Below, piece after piece: positions 49,101-56,995 of a DNA stretch of 64,000 nt. Numbering within the stretch: position 1 is the stretch's first letter; each line of letters opens with the position of its first letter. The DNA is from Siphonodentalium dalli (taxonomy: Eukaryota > Mollusca > Scaphopoda > Gadilida > Siphonodentaliidae), in assembly GCA_032622095.1 (NCBI GenBank), contig CP136066.1:107219319-107283318 (forward strand), in the 5' to 3' direction. The notes beneath the pieces were generated by a model that was not told the origin of the DNA, did not search any database, and saw only the letters and a list, made by a program, of their open reading frames with translations. A program made the translations under genes and the position numbers.

Positions 49101-52100
49101 TCATGATGATCAGACGAACAGTACGACCTGTGGCCCGTGCTAATGGATTGAATTTTGAAATCCAAGATGGCCGCTGGCGGCCATGTATTTTGTCCGAATG
49201 ACCCCAAAATGACTCGTTCCCATCTACATTCTAATTTCAACAGCCATGACAAATTGTATGATGATCGGACTAAAGGTACGACCTGTAGCCCGTGCTAAAG
49301 GATTTAGTCATACAAAGAGTGAAATCGAAGATGCCCGCTGGCGGCCATGGTTTTTGGCCGAATGACCCCAAAATGACTCGTTCCCATCTACATGCCATTA
49401 CTAACATTCTTGACAAATTTTATGATGATCAGACTAAAAGTACGACCTGTAGCCCGTGCTAAAGAATTTAGTCATACAAAGAGTAAAATCCAAGATGGCT
49501 GTTGGCGGCCATGTTTTTAGGCCAAATGACCCGAAAATTACTCGTTCCCATCTACATGTCAATATTAACATCCATGACAAATTTCATGACGATCAGACAA
49601 ACAGTACGCCCTGTAGCCCGTGCTAATGGATTGAATTTTGAAATGCAAGATGGCCACTGGCGGCCATGTTTTTTTACCGAATGACCCCAAAATTAATCAT
49701 TTTGGTCTAAATGTTGATGTCAACAGCTATGACAAATTTTATAATGATCCGACCAAAGGTACGACCTGTAGACTGCATTGTTGACGCATTACGTACACAC
49801 GTACACACGGACGACAAAGCCATGGCAATAGCTCAAACTTTACAAAGTAAAGTTGAGCTAAAAATAGGACCACAACCAAAGGCACTAGCATTAGCGTAAA
49901 CAGTTACAAGTTGTGTAACATTATCTCCCAACGATAGCAGTGTAAGCTATCGATCGAAATGTTGATATATTCAACGAGCTTTCGTTGTCGTTTTAAGAGC
50001 CTTTTGAATTATTGATGTCCACGTGGATTTCATCTCGAGGTACTTGTGACGTGGGTATCATAACGCAGCTAGGATGCCATTTCTCCCGGTGAAAATACAG
50101 GATACCGATAATCCTAAATACAATACATTGCCATATTCTATATCCCTGGTGTCGATTCCTGCATGGTCACTATTGGTGACGTATATATCGTGCGTGTAGT
50201 TCTGCCTGTGTTAGATCATACCACGAATGTGTACCCTGCATGGATACTATGCGCCCTTAGTGATCATATTCCACCAGTATCATAGGAACATTTTGATGAT
50301 CTGACGGGGAACATTATAATATCGAACAAATATCGTAGGCAGTATATGCTGTTTTTTCTTCTCCAAGCAACGTATATGGTGTTGTTGTTGTCACCAAGCA
50401 ACGGAACGATTCATGGGCAGTTGATCAAATTTGGTATGTGGGTTTATCAGCTCAAAGCACAGGTCATGTTCGAATATGGGTTAGGTCCCATGTTACCGGA
50501 GTTATGGCCCCTTTTCGACTTAGCATCCGTCCGTCCGTGCGGAAAGTTTCCGGATGAGAACTTTATGTTGGGCTATCGGATCGAAACTAAATATGGTATG
50601 TGAGTTTATCAAAACTGAAAACACAGGTAATGTTCGAATTTGGGTTAGGTCCGCCCATTTTTGCCGGAGTTATGGCCCCTGTTGGCGATGATAACTTTAG
50701 TTTAGTGTTTGTATTAATCCGATTGTTTTTAAATTTGGTATGTGGATTAACCACAGGAAGATACAGGTCAAGTTCGAATTTGGGTTTGGTCCGCCTATTT
50801 TGGCTGGAGTTATGGTCCTTGTCGACTTAAAATTTGCCGATTATTTTGGTTTCCGGATATCTTTATTTTTAGTTATCTGATATTTTTTTTAATTCAACAG
50901 AATCTCTTGATATTTGGTACATGGTTCAAATTTCTGAAGACAAAAAGGCCAAGTTTAAATTTATGGTCACGGTCCGATGAATTTTGACAAGAGTTAAACG
51001 AGAGGCCGATCACGATCGGCAGATGTTAACCCATCCCTTGGCGATAGTAAATTACTATGATCGGAATCATAAATGAGAGTGGTGGTGAATTATAGAGTAT
51101 ACTGTTATGTACTATTATAGACAAATGTACATAACACAAATTATTGGAATTTATGGGTCACTCGCATTTATATAAGAGAATGCACTGGTACAGCTAAACC
51201 ACCACAGCCTTGTATTAAATGCGAAAGGTGGCCTGGACATGGAATACTTGGGTTAAGAGAGTCCAATTTAAGTTTACAATAATAATGTATCAAATTCTAC
51301 CAACAATATAGTATAGAGATAAGCCACCTCACTGCTGACCCATTAATATCAATTATATAGCAGAGCTGTCAACAAATCACAAGAATTGTTTATGTTGAAC
51401 ACTGACTTCTCTATTCAACCAATAACAATTATAATGACCTCAGACCATCTGAAGATATCACTCTACATCACAGATGTCCATGTCTACTGTTAATACCATG
51501 TGATGTTTATTGTTGAATCTTTATTTAAATTAGATACCATAGCTTTCTTTATCAGATTATTTGCACATCAATTGGCATAAGAGACATCAGAAAATAATAT
51601 AGCCTTATCAATAGATAAGTAGTCCAAAGGCATGGGAATGGGATGAAATTGGTGAATTGGGTTTAAAGTTGCTCCAAACAAATTTACCAGTACATTACAC
51701 AAGATTATGGACCGATTTAAAGCAAATTTGGTGTGGTGACCCTTGGCAGAGTTATAATGGTGTTAGTTTTTCAAATTTTGTTACTTTAAAATTAAATTTT
51801 TTTTTTTTTTAATTATTTAAACAAAAAATATTTTATTATATATTATTTTTATTTATTTATTCATATTCAAGTTTTTTTTTGTGGTTAAATTAAATTTTTT
51901 TTTAAGTGAATATATTTTTTCGAAAAAGGGCCATAACTCAGTTAAATATATTCGGATCAAACCCATATTCGAACTCGATCTGTATTTTGGACTAAGAAAC
52001 TCACATACCAATATTTGAGTTATCGCACCATGCGTAAAGTGTCTACAGACAGACAGACGGACTAACGACGAGTGGTCAATCCGGATTGACCACTCGTCGT

Positions 52101-54366
52101 TAGTCCGTCTGTCTGTCTGTAGACACTTTACGCATGGTGCAATAACTCAAATATTGGTATGTGAGTTTCTTAGCCCAAAATACAGATCGAGTTCGAATAT
52201 GGGTTTGATCCGAATATGGGTAAACATAAAAAGCTATCCTTACTAAAAAGCCACTTTTTCGGGGGACAAGTGGTCGGCGACCTTTTATTTTAAATGAAAA
52301 TGTCAACGTGGAGAGAGGGTCATGTCATACATTACAGTCAATGGTGTGATAAGGAAAGTTTAAATGTTTAAGTAATACCGGCCAGCTAGAGGTCAACCCG
52401 CACAGCCATGTAACCTTTGGGATTAATTGGATAATAAACTGCCAAATTGTATATGCCACCTTGAAGTGATCCTGAAGATGCCTGTAAATTTTCAAAACAT
52501 TTCTCCAATAAATGTCGACTGCAGGGTGTGCCGATGGATTCAAAAGTGAAATCCGAGATCGCTGCAAGCGGACATGTAATGTTTTTTTTAACAAAATTCG
52601 GAAAATTAGATGGCTCACAGGAGATTCATATGAAGTGTTGGAGATGCTCGGATGAGTGATGTGGTCTATATGGTGTGCCAAAGGATTTACTCACAAAGAG
52701 TAAACTCCAAGACGGCTGCCGGCGGCCATATTTTTCATCAAATTTTTTTCAAAATGTATAGCTCCCATCTAGAGGTGATCCCAAACATGTCTGTAAATTT
52801 TCAATAAATGCGGGTTGCGGGGTGTGCTGATGGATTCAAATCTGAAATTCAAGATGGCTGCTGTCGGCCATGTTTTTAAAACAAATTTCGGGGAAAAAAT
52901 CTATGGTTCCCATGCATCGAAATGTCACCCGAAGATCCTTATGAACTTGAAGTTTGGTGACGATTGGAGGAGAGATTTTGCCTGCATGGTGTACTAAAGG
53001 AGTTTGTCGACAGACGCGCCACACACAGCTAGAAGCCAACCCATGGCATTATTTTACAATGTCAAGTTGGGCTTAAATGGAACACCGGCGACAAAAGCAG
53101 TTCAAGATTACATTCTCACGGGTAATCAATTCATGTTTATCACGAAATTGGTTCATAAAAGTCGCCTAAATTATGAAATTTATTGCAATTTTTTTGTGAA
53201 TTTTATAGTTGTTTTTTTATTTCGCTCTTGCGACAGATCGCGTGAGGTTCTCGTGAGGGTGAGGCTAACCATTTGGGAAATATTGAGCTTTTGCGATGGC
53301 TCATTTCTTCAATAAAATGAATTTTATCTCCAGATAAATCATCAATGTTTTGTCCACTACGGCAGAGATACGCAAGCCTGAACGATAAAATCCTGTCTGG
53401 CTGAACTGTATGTATACCTGCATACGCGGGTTGTCATGAACATTTAGTTGCCTAATGTTCACCCCATTTTTCCGCTGCGTTCCTGTGTATATATGTCAAT
53501 ATCTTTTTTGGTAATGGTAAACGATCGTTTTGGGATTTATTTCCATAAATACCAAACACTGACACGACAGCATTAATGAATGGTATCGTGTAACAACCAT
53601 TACGCGAGTATTCAGTTGTATCGATGACACGAACTGAACAAAATTTCGGCCTTCACCTGCCTTCACAATAAATTTAGTTAAAGACCCACGGTCCGATCTG
53701 ACACCACATTAGTCAAACTTTCATAAGGTAAACTTCAGCTTACCAGGCACAAACACAAATAAATATATTTGCTATCACCACAGTTTGTAAGAAACAGATA
53801 TCGTGAAAACCCACAAAAGCAACCATTGTTGAAAATGACTACAAAACATTCTGATGCATAACGCTCTTTATTATCTACTGCCTTTGGAAAAGGAATTCAT
53901 GGATGCTCTTTATCGGGATAGATTATCGGAATTTTTGCCAGCTTGACAAAATTCAAAATGCATTTAAACTTTCCATGTGTAGGTCGATATAATGACAAAC
54001 AAACCTACTATTAATGGACTAATTGGCACGATCTAGTCATTTTCTGATATATAGAAGGCGTACTAATGGTAGTTTTATGGCGTCACCATTTATTTTTTAA
54101 ATAAAAAGCTGAAAATTCCAAAGATTGCATGCTAAAAATAAAGCAGATTGTTCGAACAACGATCGAGTGAGCCGAAAAATGACTATGTTCCAGCTGTATG
54201 TTCCATAAGTTGTGGACATCAATAGACTTTTATTGTCAATGTATACTTCATTTTTCAGCTATTAAACATAATACAGGAATGCTGGGTCTTGGAGAAACCC
54301 CCAACATCTGACGATTTAGTGGAAATGCTCACAGACACAGACCCAATGCCAGAAACAGAACTATGA
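27247..54366 (+). CDS. Predicted seven-transmembrane receptor fused to a tyrosine-kinase-like pseudokinase, six exons
   Basis: Six exons (27247-28158, 33247-33488, 33849-34041, 37009-38056, 38598-41440, 54259-54366) join with matching phases (0, 2, 0, 1, 0) into about 1,781 codons. Residues ~11-277 form seven hydrophobic helices. C76 before TM3 and C156 in loop 2 stand where GPCRs form their conserved disulfide. Kinase signatures follow: LELIKVE (strand 1), MKIYG (candidate K328), E341 in helix C, hinge ICMELTNGGTMKDFLRR, then LSYLHNRNILHKN, with HKN for HRD and S441 for the metal-binding Asn, IGDFE for DFG, and SFALVTLELL in helix F. After a ~1,200-residue low-complexity insert, the domain closes with IIQECWVLEKPPTSDDLVEML. 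Lost HRD Asp and Asn predict no catalysis. The likely role is membrane signalling by scaffolding; ligand and partners are unknown. I recognise no named orthologue. The gene is intact with no stops. Confidence 0.85.
28826..29345 (+). repeat. Duplicated intronic segment, ~375 bp apart
   Basis: 28826-28995 and 29203-29345 share AACTTGTCTTGATGTAACTA or its near variant, GATCATTGTGTGCATG, GAGCAACTGTCTCAAACATT and CAGTGCATCAAGCCA in the same order. A partner block with GATAATGGGCTGGTTGACAG occurs at 29050-29160 and 29705-29835, so the unit was copied at least twice. Confidence 0.65.
29625..30240. repeat. G-rich tracts and small palindromes in intron 1
   Basis: G runs of about 9-15 residues occur near 29631 and 29971. 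GGCTCCCAAAGGGAGCC near 29673 forms a perfect short stem. ATAGAAATCGGATATATA with its mirror centred near 30207 is another palindrome. No function is claimed. Confidence 0.5.
30586..31012 (+). mobile_element. Eroded TTAA-type MITE
   Basis: The left end TTAAAGGTACTAAATCCGAT and the right end GATTGAGTACC match the family ends, but the right TTAA is lost. A truncated further copy (CGATATCTGATAACTCTGAG, TCCTCGACTCAAGTC) follows to about 31145. Confidence 0.6.
31438..32413. mobile_element. PIF/Harbinger-like non-autonomous element, 976 bp, with TTA target duplication
   Basis: GGGTGCATTTACATTGCTAT at the left is mirrored by ATAGCAATGTAAATGCACCC at the right. TTA flanks both ends (31435-31437 and 32414-32416). 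The insertion splits an old 160-bp-family monomer: AAAGATT precedes it and GTCATGCAAAGAGTAAAAC continues after it. The TTA duplication and GGG start fit PIF/Harbinger. No transposase reading frame is present. Confidence 0.8.
32450..33165. repeat. Array of GATATC palindromes just upstream of exon 2
   Basis: At least 15 copies of TGATATCA or close variants appear at roughly 20-45-base intervals, separated by AT-rich linkers such as CACAAATTAAAATGTA. The array ends about 80 bases before exon 2. It is a degenerate satellite of short palindromes with no coding content. Confidence 0.7.
33247..33488 (+). CDS. Exon 2: pseudokinase N-lobe
   Basis: Residues 305-384. It begins SQGRIRMRAMW where a glycine-rich loop should be, with only one Gly of the GxGxxG pattern. 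MKGLMKIYG places K328 at the VAIK lysine position, and E341 in AQEIVILGMLRRAHHPSLL fits the helix C glutamate. The acceptor is TTTGCAG. The donor is CTCG/GTGAGA, phase 2, and the Arg codon is completed by exon 3. Confidence 0.85.
33849..34041 (+). CDS. Exon 3: pseudokinase hinge to catalytic loop
   Basis: The exon completes Arg385 and continues IICMELTNGGTMKDFLRR (hinge and helix D), then ESCQRIIVHDVAEGLSYLHN (helix E) and the degenerate catalytic loop HKNITSSSIYL. N436 replaces the catalytic Asp and S441 replaces the metal-binding Asn. The exon ends GSIQ with donor CAG/GTAATG, phase 0. Three further tandem copies of this donor follow. Confidence 0.88.
34031..34122 (+). repeat. Four tandem 23-bp copies of the exon 3 splice donor
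   Basis: The unit GATCAATCCAGGTAATGTAATAA starts at 34031, 34054, 34077 and 34100. Each holds CAG/GTAATG. Only the first donor continues the kinase frame. Splicing at any later copy retains GTA ATG TAA and stops the protein two codons after Q449. Confidence 0.9.
34123..37008 (+). other. Intron 3 of the receptor gene
   Basis: A ~3-kb phase 0 intron. It contains an eroded TTAA-type MITE at 34545-34935 (TTTGATTCGGGTCGAGGAAC; GGGGACCATCGAATCGGATT). The rest is AT-rich without recognisable exons. The flanking kinase segments IYLKGSIQ and HMVLRATIGDFE are continuous in the fold, so no coding exon is missing. Confidence 0.6.
37009..38056 (+). CDS. Exon 4: DFG-equivalent, helix F and start of the long insert
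   Basis: It begins HMVLRATIGDFEEAEVFG. D459-F460-E461 stand for DFG, so the last Gly is lost. There is no APE. LPDIRSFALVTLELL (~485-499) fits helix F. From about residue 505 the protein becomes Ser/Thr/Asp/Glu/Pro-rich and is probably disordered, for example DDSWDSDSTDSY. The acceptor is CGTTCCAG. The donor is CAAG/GTACGT, phase 1. Confidence 0.85.
38057..38597 (+). other. Intron 4 of the receptor gene
   Basis: A 541-base phase 1 intron with donor GTACGT and acceptor GCTTCAG. AT-rich, no repeats noticed. Confidence 0.7.
38598..41440 (+). CDS. Exon 5: giant insert exon in the pseudokinase C-lobe
   Basis: 2,843 bases, about 948 codons without a stop, read in phase with exon 4. The composition is hydrophilic and low in aromatic residues, so it is probably disordered. 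Visible short motifs are paired SLYVDL (~1318 and ~1372), DSGIES (~1289) matching the DSGxxS phosphodegron pattern, RSPASSPTRRYQ, and acidic stretches such as DEEIEEYIFLDDDENEKKD. The last ~30 residues, SFNIMASKLTQAGKLTHIGQQ, return to folded kinase-like sequence and join in phase to exon 6. It could be read as a separate gene starting at ATG 38654, but the acceptor and phase argue against that. Confidence 0.85.
41633..42310. repeat. CCGAAGGTT short-unit repeat, two linked copies
   Basis: GGGGGCATGT starts two similar blocks near 41630 and 42117, each with ATTCCGAAGGTTC units and ending CCGAAGGTTTTTGTTATTTT then TCTATATTCTAAAGTATTG. The word CCGAAG is shared with the foldback arms at 62849-63915. 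Confidence 0.6.
42840..43355 (+). repeat. Minisatellite of four ~130-bp units
   Basis: The units begin near 42854, 42984, 43114 and 43243 (TTGATACC or a variant) and contain GACGGGTCAAATCGTGA and ACCTTGACCTT. Each has several AGGTCA-type half-sites in either orientation. Two units contain TGACCTTGA exactly. Confidence 0.75.
43530..44730 (+). repeat. Dispersed repeat, copy 2, and partial copy
   Basis: 44380-44730 repeats the block order of 23140-23610. 43530-43610 repeats only the ATGATCTTGGTGGCGTTACC / TTTCTTGTTGG portion. Between them, TTTGACCATG and CCCATTTCATTTGGAACGTG recur three times (~43705-43895). Confidence 0.55.
44985..49860 (+). mobile_element. Helitron-like ('pearl'-type) element with ~162-bp tandem monomers, copy 2
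   Basis: The left end GAAAGTGTCAATGACACTG and the right end ACTTTACAAAGTAAAGTTGA followed by GCTAA are the reverse complements of the ends of 2422-4877. About 29 monomers carry AGTCATACAAAGAGTAAAAT, CAAGATGGCTGCTGGCGGCC and GGTACGACCTGTAGCCCGTG. It lies in intron 5 of the receptor gene. No Rep/helicase is encoded, so it is non-autonomous. Confidence 0.75.
46240..48640 (+). repeat. 1,133-bp higher-order repeat inside the tandem array
   Basis: Open frames and motifs recur at an exact 1,133-base offset: 46333/47466, 46587/47720 and 47247/48380. 1,133 is about seven monomers of 162 bases. A smaller ~329-base (two-monomer) duplication lies within it. Near-identity of copies indicates recent amplification. 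Confidence 0.8.
50380..51010. repeat. Dispersed repeat with GGTATGTGAGTTTATCA and GAGTTATGGCCCC words
   Basis: Several tandem-like blocks with TTCGAATTTGGGTT and GGAGTTATGG occur, similar to 17086-17945 and 58990-60220. It ends with CGAGAGGCCGATCACGATCG near 51000, a phrase that also occurs at 57561. Confidence 0.5.
51950..52210. repeat. Near-perfect palindrome with ~130-bp arms
   Basis: The centre is CCGG at 52081-52084. Arms include AACGACGAGTGGTCAAT / ATTGACCACTCGTCGTT, then CATGCGTAAAGTGTCTACAG and TTCGAACTCGATCTGTATTT with their mirror images. It is made of two head-to-head copies of the repeat that also forms 58990-60220. Confidence 0.85.
52330..53060 (-). repeat. Old, diverged monomers of the 160-bp family
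   Basis: GATGGCTGCTGTCGGCCATG, TTTACTCACAAAGAGTAAAC and CTCCCATCTAGAGGTGATCC recur about every 160-170 bases. Similar ancient copies are at 4580-4740, 9815-10330 and 31260-31440. Confidence 0.6.
54259..54366 (+). CDS. Exon 6: last kinase helices and stop
   Basis: 35 codons plus TGA at 54364-54366. It reads LLNIIQECWVLEKPPTSDD then LVEMLTDTDPMPETEL. The CW and PPTSDDLVEML pattern is subdomain XI of tyrosine-kinase-like proteins (usual CW...RPTF..LV..L), with the usual Arg of RPT replaced by Pro. The frame is open through the acceptor TTTTTCAG in phase 0, as required by exon 5. Confidence 0.82.
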   Translation, partial: LLNIIQECWVLEKPPTSDDLVEMLTDTDPMPETEL

Positions 54367-55690
54367 TCAGAGAGGAATACACGTTCAGTGTGTAAACAGA
54401 ATATTTTGTATGAGTGGCCAAATTCACATTTACTATTAAATTTCAATTCAGATAACTTAAAATTTCAGTAAGAAAGATTTAAATTTCAGTTTATAAAAAT
54501 GTGATAATAAGATGTTGAAGATTCTCTGAAAAGAAGTTACATTGGGAATCTTTTCCGTGAGTGGTTAAAAACATATTTGAATATTAAGCTTAATTAATTT
54601 TAATTTTTAGTGTTCAATTAAGATAAATGTGATAATATATCATTGAAAATTATCTGAAAAGAAGTAAAATTGGCAATCTTGTGTATGAGCAGATGTGAGT
54701 GGCAAAATTCACATTTAATATTAAATTTCACTTCAAGGGAAATTTCAATTAAGAGAAATGTGATAATATATTGTTCAAGATTCTATATAGAGAAGTTTAA
54801 TTTGGAATCAATTTACATTAGGATATCTGATACCTGGTTGCTGAATTTCTGATAAATTCAAGTTATCAAATTTCTCTTATCTGAAATTAGAAAGCAAAGA
54901 ATGAGCATTTGTGTTCACTGAAGAATATCCAGCTGCTCGGATATTACCCATAATTCTGCTGTGGTTAAAGAGTCAATTATTTATGGCATTACTGTATTAT
55001 GGACTTATGCTAGTAAATAAATCTGATAAGTTATTGTTTTCAAATAAGATTATTAAATCATGAAATTGAACATCAGGAAAGGTCTAAGCATTAAAAAGTT
55101 TTGCAAAGCACAGATTGTCAACTGAATATTTAAATCACAATATTGCCATTGGTGATGTTTTAAAAACAGTGGTTTCAGTGGTTTCAACATGAAAAATCTC
55201 ATTATTGGACAATTATTAATACTGAAAATAAGAACAAAGTCTATCTATTTGTTCACGTTCTTCTTGGATGATCTTACAGAGTTTTATCATTTTTCACCTA
55301 CCGCGAAGGCCTTTCGCCTCTTCAAATTCTGTTAATTCAATTAAGAGAATTAAGAAAATATAAGCTATCAAAAGAGAAAATTCAAATTGAATGTGAAATG
55401 AAAATTAAATGTGAAATTGGGCTCCCATACTTTTATGTGCATATCACAAATGGAATGTTGGAATATGGTAATGAATAGGTCATATTGTATGTATGGAATG
55501 TGTCTGAAATTGCTGGTTTTATTTTTGTGAAATTATATTATCAATCATATATGAATAGCATGTCAATGCATGGCACCATATTGCTAGCACTGTGGCGCAA
55601 GTCAAATCACTTGAGTTGACATGTATGATAGAAAGTCAATATTGGAGTACCCTGATAACAACAGAAGAGGTATACACACAACAACATGGC
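54367..55690 (+). other. Receptor 3' UTR candidate and downstream sequence
   Basis: AT-rich, with three or so diverged copies of ATTCACATTTA / AATGTGATAATA phrases (54420-54780). A half copy of the CAGTAATGCC MITE ends at 54996. AATAAA at 55016-55021 is the first polyadenylation hexamer I noticed, but use is unproven. Confidence 0.4.
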
Positions 55691-55696
55691 GGTTGT

Positions 55697-55953
55697 GCAA
55701 GCCTTGAAATAGGGTGTCTTGTCATTTGCAGAATGAGGTCCCCAGAGGGTGAATTTAGTGATGCTACCCCGCATAGCGGGCTAGCATCACCAAATTCACC
55801 CTCTGGGAACCTCATTCTGCTGAGGTGTAAGCAGAATGAGGTCCCCAGAGGGTGAATTTGGTGATGCTAGCCCGCTATGCGGGGTAGCATCACTAAATTC
55901 ACCCTCTGGGGACCTCATTCTGCAAATGACAGACACCCTATTTCAAGGCTTGC
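55697..55953. mobile_element. Nested palindrome (double hairpin) element
   Basis: The outer arms GCAAGCCTTGAAATAGGGTG and CACCCTATTTCAAGGCTTGC enclose two hairpins, 55728-55820 and 55831-55923. Each hairpin is built from GCAGAATGAGGT...CACCCTCTGG and its mirror around CCCGCATAGCGGG or a variant. The same ~45-base word therefore occurs four times in alternating orientation. Confidence 0.85.
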
Positions 55954-56744
55954 CGTTGTGAACAAGTGAGATATTTAGTTATATGATATCATACTGACAT
56001 TCAATCAAAACAGATCTAACACTCTCAAACATACACATTTATTTAGATCTTGTGAGAAAACTTGATTGAAATTTAGTTGTACACAAATAATTCAGTTCTA
56101 TTGAACATATACCAATGTTAATGGACCTTGATGACAACAAAGGTTTATGGGTATAAGATCATGTACATCAATTCATACTTCATTACATACTCAAGCCAAC
56201 CTGATATTTTGGGGCTTCTCCCAGTCAGTTTTAACGGTTCAGATAATATACTGATGACTGGCAGAGAACACCAATGTAATCCTGTTTATTCATTTGCAGC
56301 GATGTTCAGATAATAAGTATAACAAACAGCTTGCCTGTTGAGCTTATTATCTGAATATCCCGACTAGTAAATGAGAGTGGGAAGCAGCTAGCTATCTACC
56401 CAAAAAAGCCTGTGTCGAATTATTCAAACTTTAAAGATGTAGTCAGGGTTCCAGACCTCCAGTTACAACAACAACAACAACATAAAAATCAAATTTTCTC
56501 ATAGCATCATTTTCTGCTTTGTTCTGTTGACAAAATGTTGGAAACAAAAATTGACATATAAACTACAACTATATTACATACTGAATTCATTTTGTTATTG
56601 AAAAATTAATTGTTGGTTTCTCTCTATAACATTGATATCATATGAAATAAATGCATAGAAAATATTTTAATATGAAGCAAAGAAGCGTTGTTTATACAGA
56701 ACTTCTTGTTCCTTGTAAAAATTAGCCTGAGTGTATCTTTAACA
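55954..56744. other. Intergenic, no gene recognised
   Basis: Contains a small stem near 56305-56365 (GATGTTCAGATAATAAG with TTATTATCTGAATATCCCG) shared with the repeat at 60365-60560. Otherwise plain AT-rich sequence. Confidence 0.4.
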
Positions 56745-56995
56745 ATTTCATGATGGGAGCTGTGCTGGTGCAGCATTAAAGACCCTGTGCCAGTTCATTC
56801 TCTTATATATGCGAGTCTCCCGTAGGGAGCCTCGCATATACTAGTACAAGAGAATGCACTGGCATACAAGATCAAGGTAAATATTGTTAGGCCAATGCAT
56901 TCTATTATATATGCGAGGCACCCAATGGGAGACTCACATATATAAGAGAATGAATTGACCAATTCTCAAATTATGATCCCAAACCAGCAAAGGGT
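56745..56995. repeat. MITE-like repeat, GAGTCTC/GAGGCTCC family, third copy
   Basis: ATATGCGAGTCTCCCGTAGG followed by GAGCCTCGCATATA forms a stem. A second pair, GCGAGGCACCCAATGGGAGA and nearby sequence, follows. It matches 4850-5065 and 16055-16325. Confidence 0.6.

Larger units (their letters stand above)
41441..54258 (+). other. Intron 5 of the receptor gene (12.8 kb)
   Basis: Phase 0 intron with donor CAG/GTGAGT and acceptor TTTTTCAG. It carries CCGAAG-type repeats at 41633-42310, a 130-bp minisatellite, dispersed repeat 44380-44730, the 4.9-kb tandem-repeat element, and a large palindrome near 52083. Segments such as 41780-42110, 43360-43530 and 53060-54258 show nothing recognisable. 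Confidence 0.6.

Noticed and set aside
45048-49899. Many overlapping plus-strand open frames of 60-119 codons (PVARAKGFSHTKSKI-like)
   Set aside because: They repeat with the 162-bp monomers and the 1,133-bp block, so the frames come from the repeat and are not genes.
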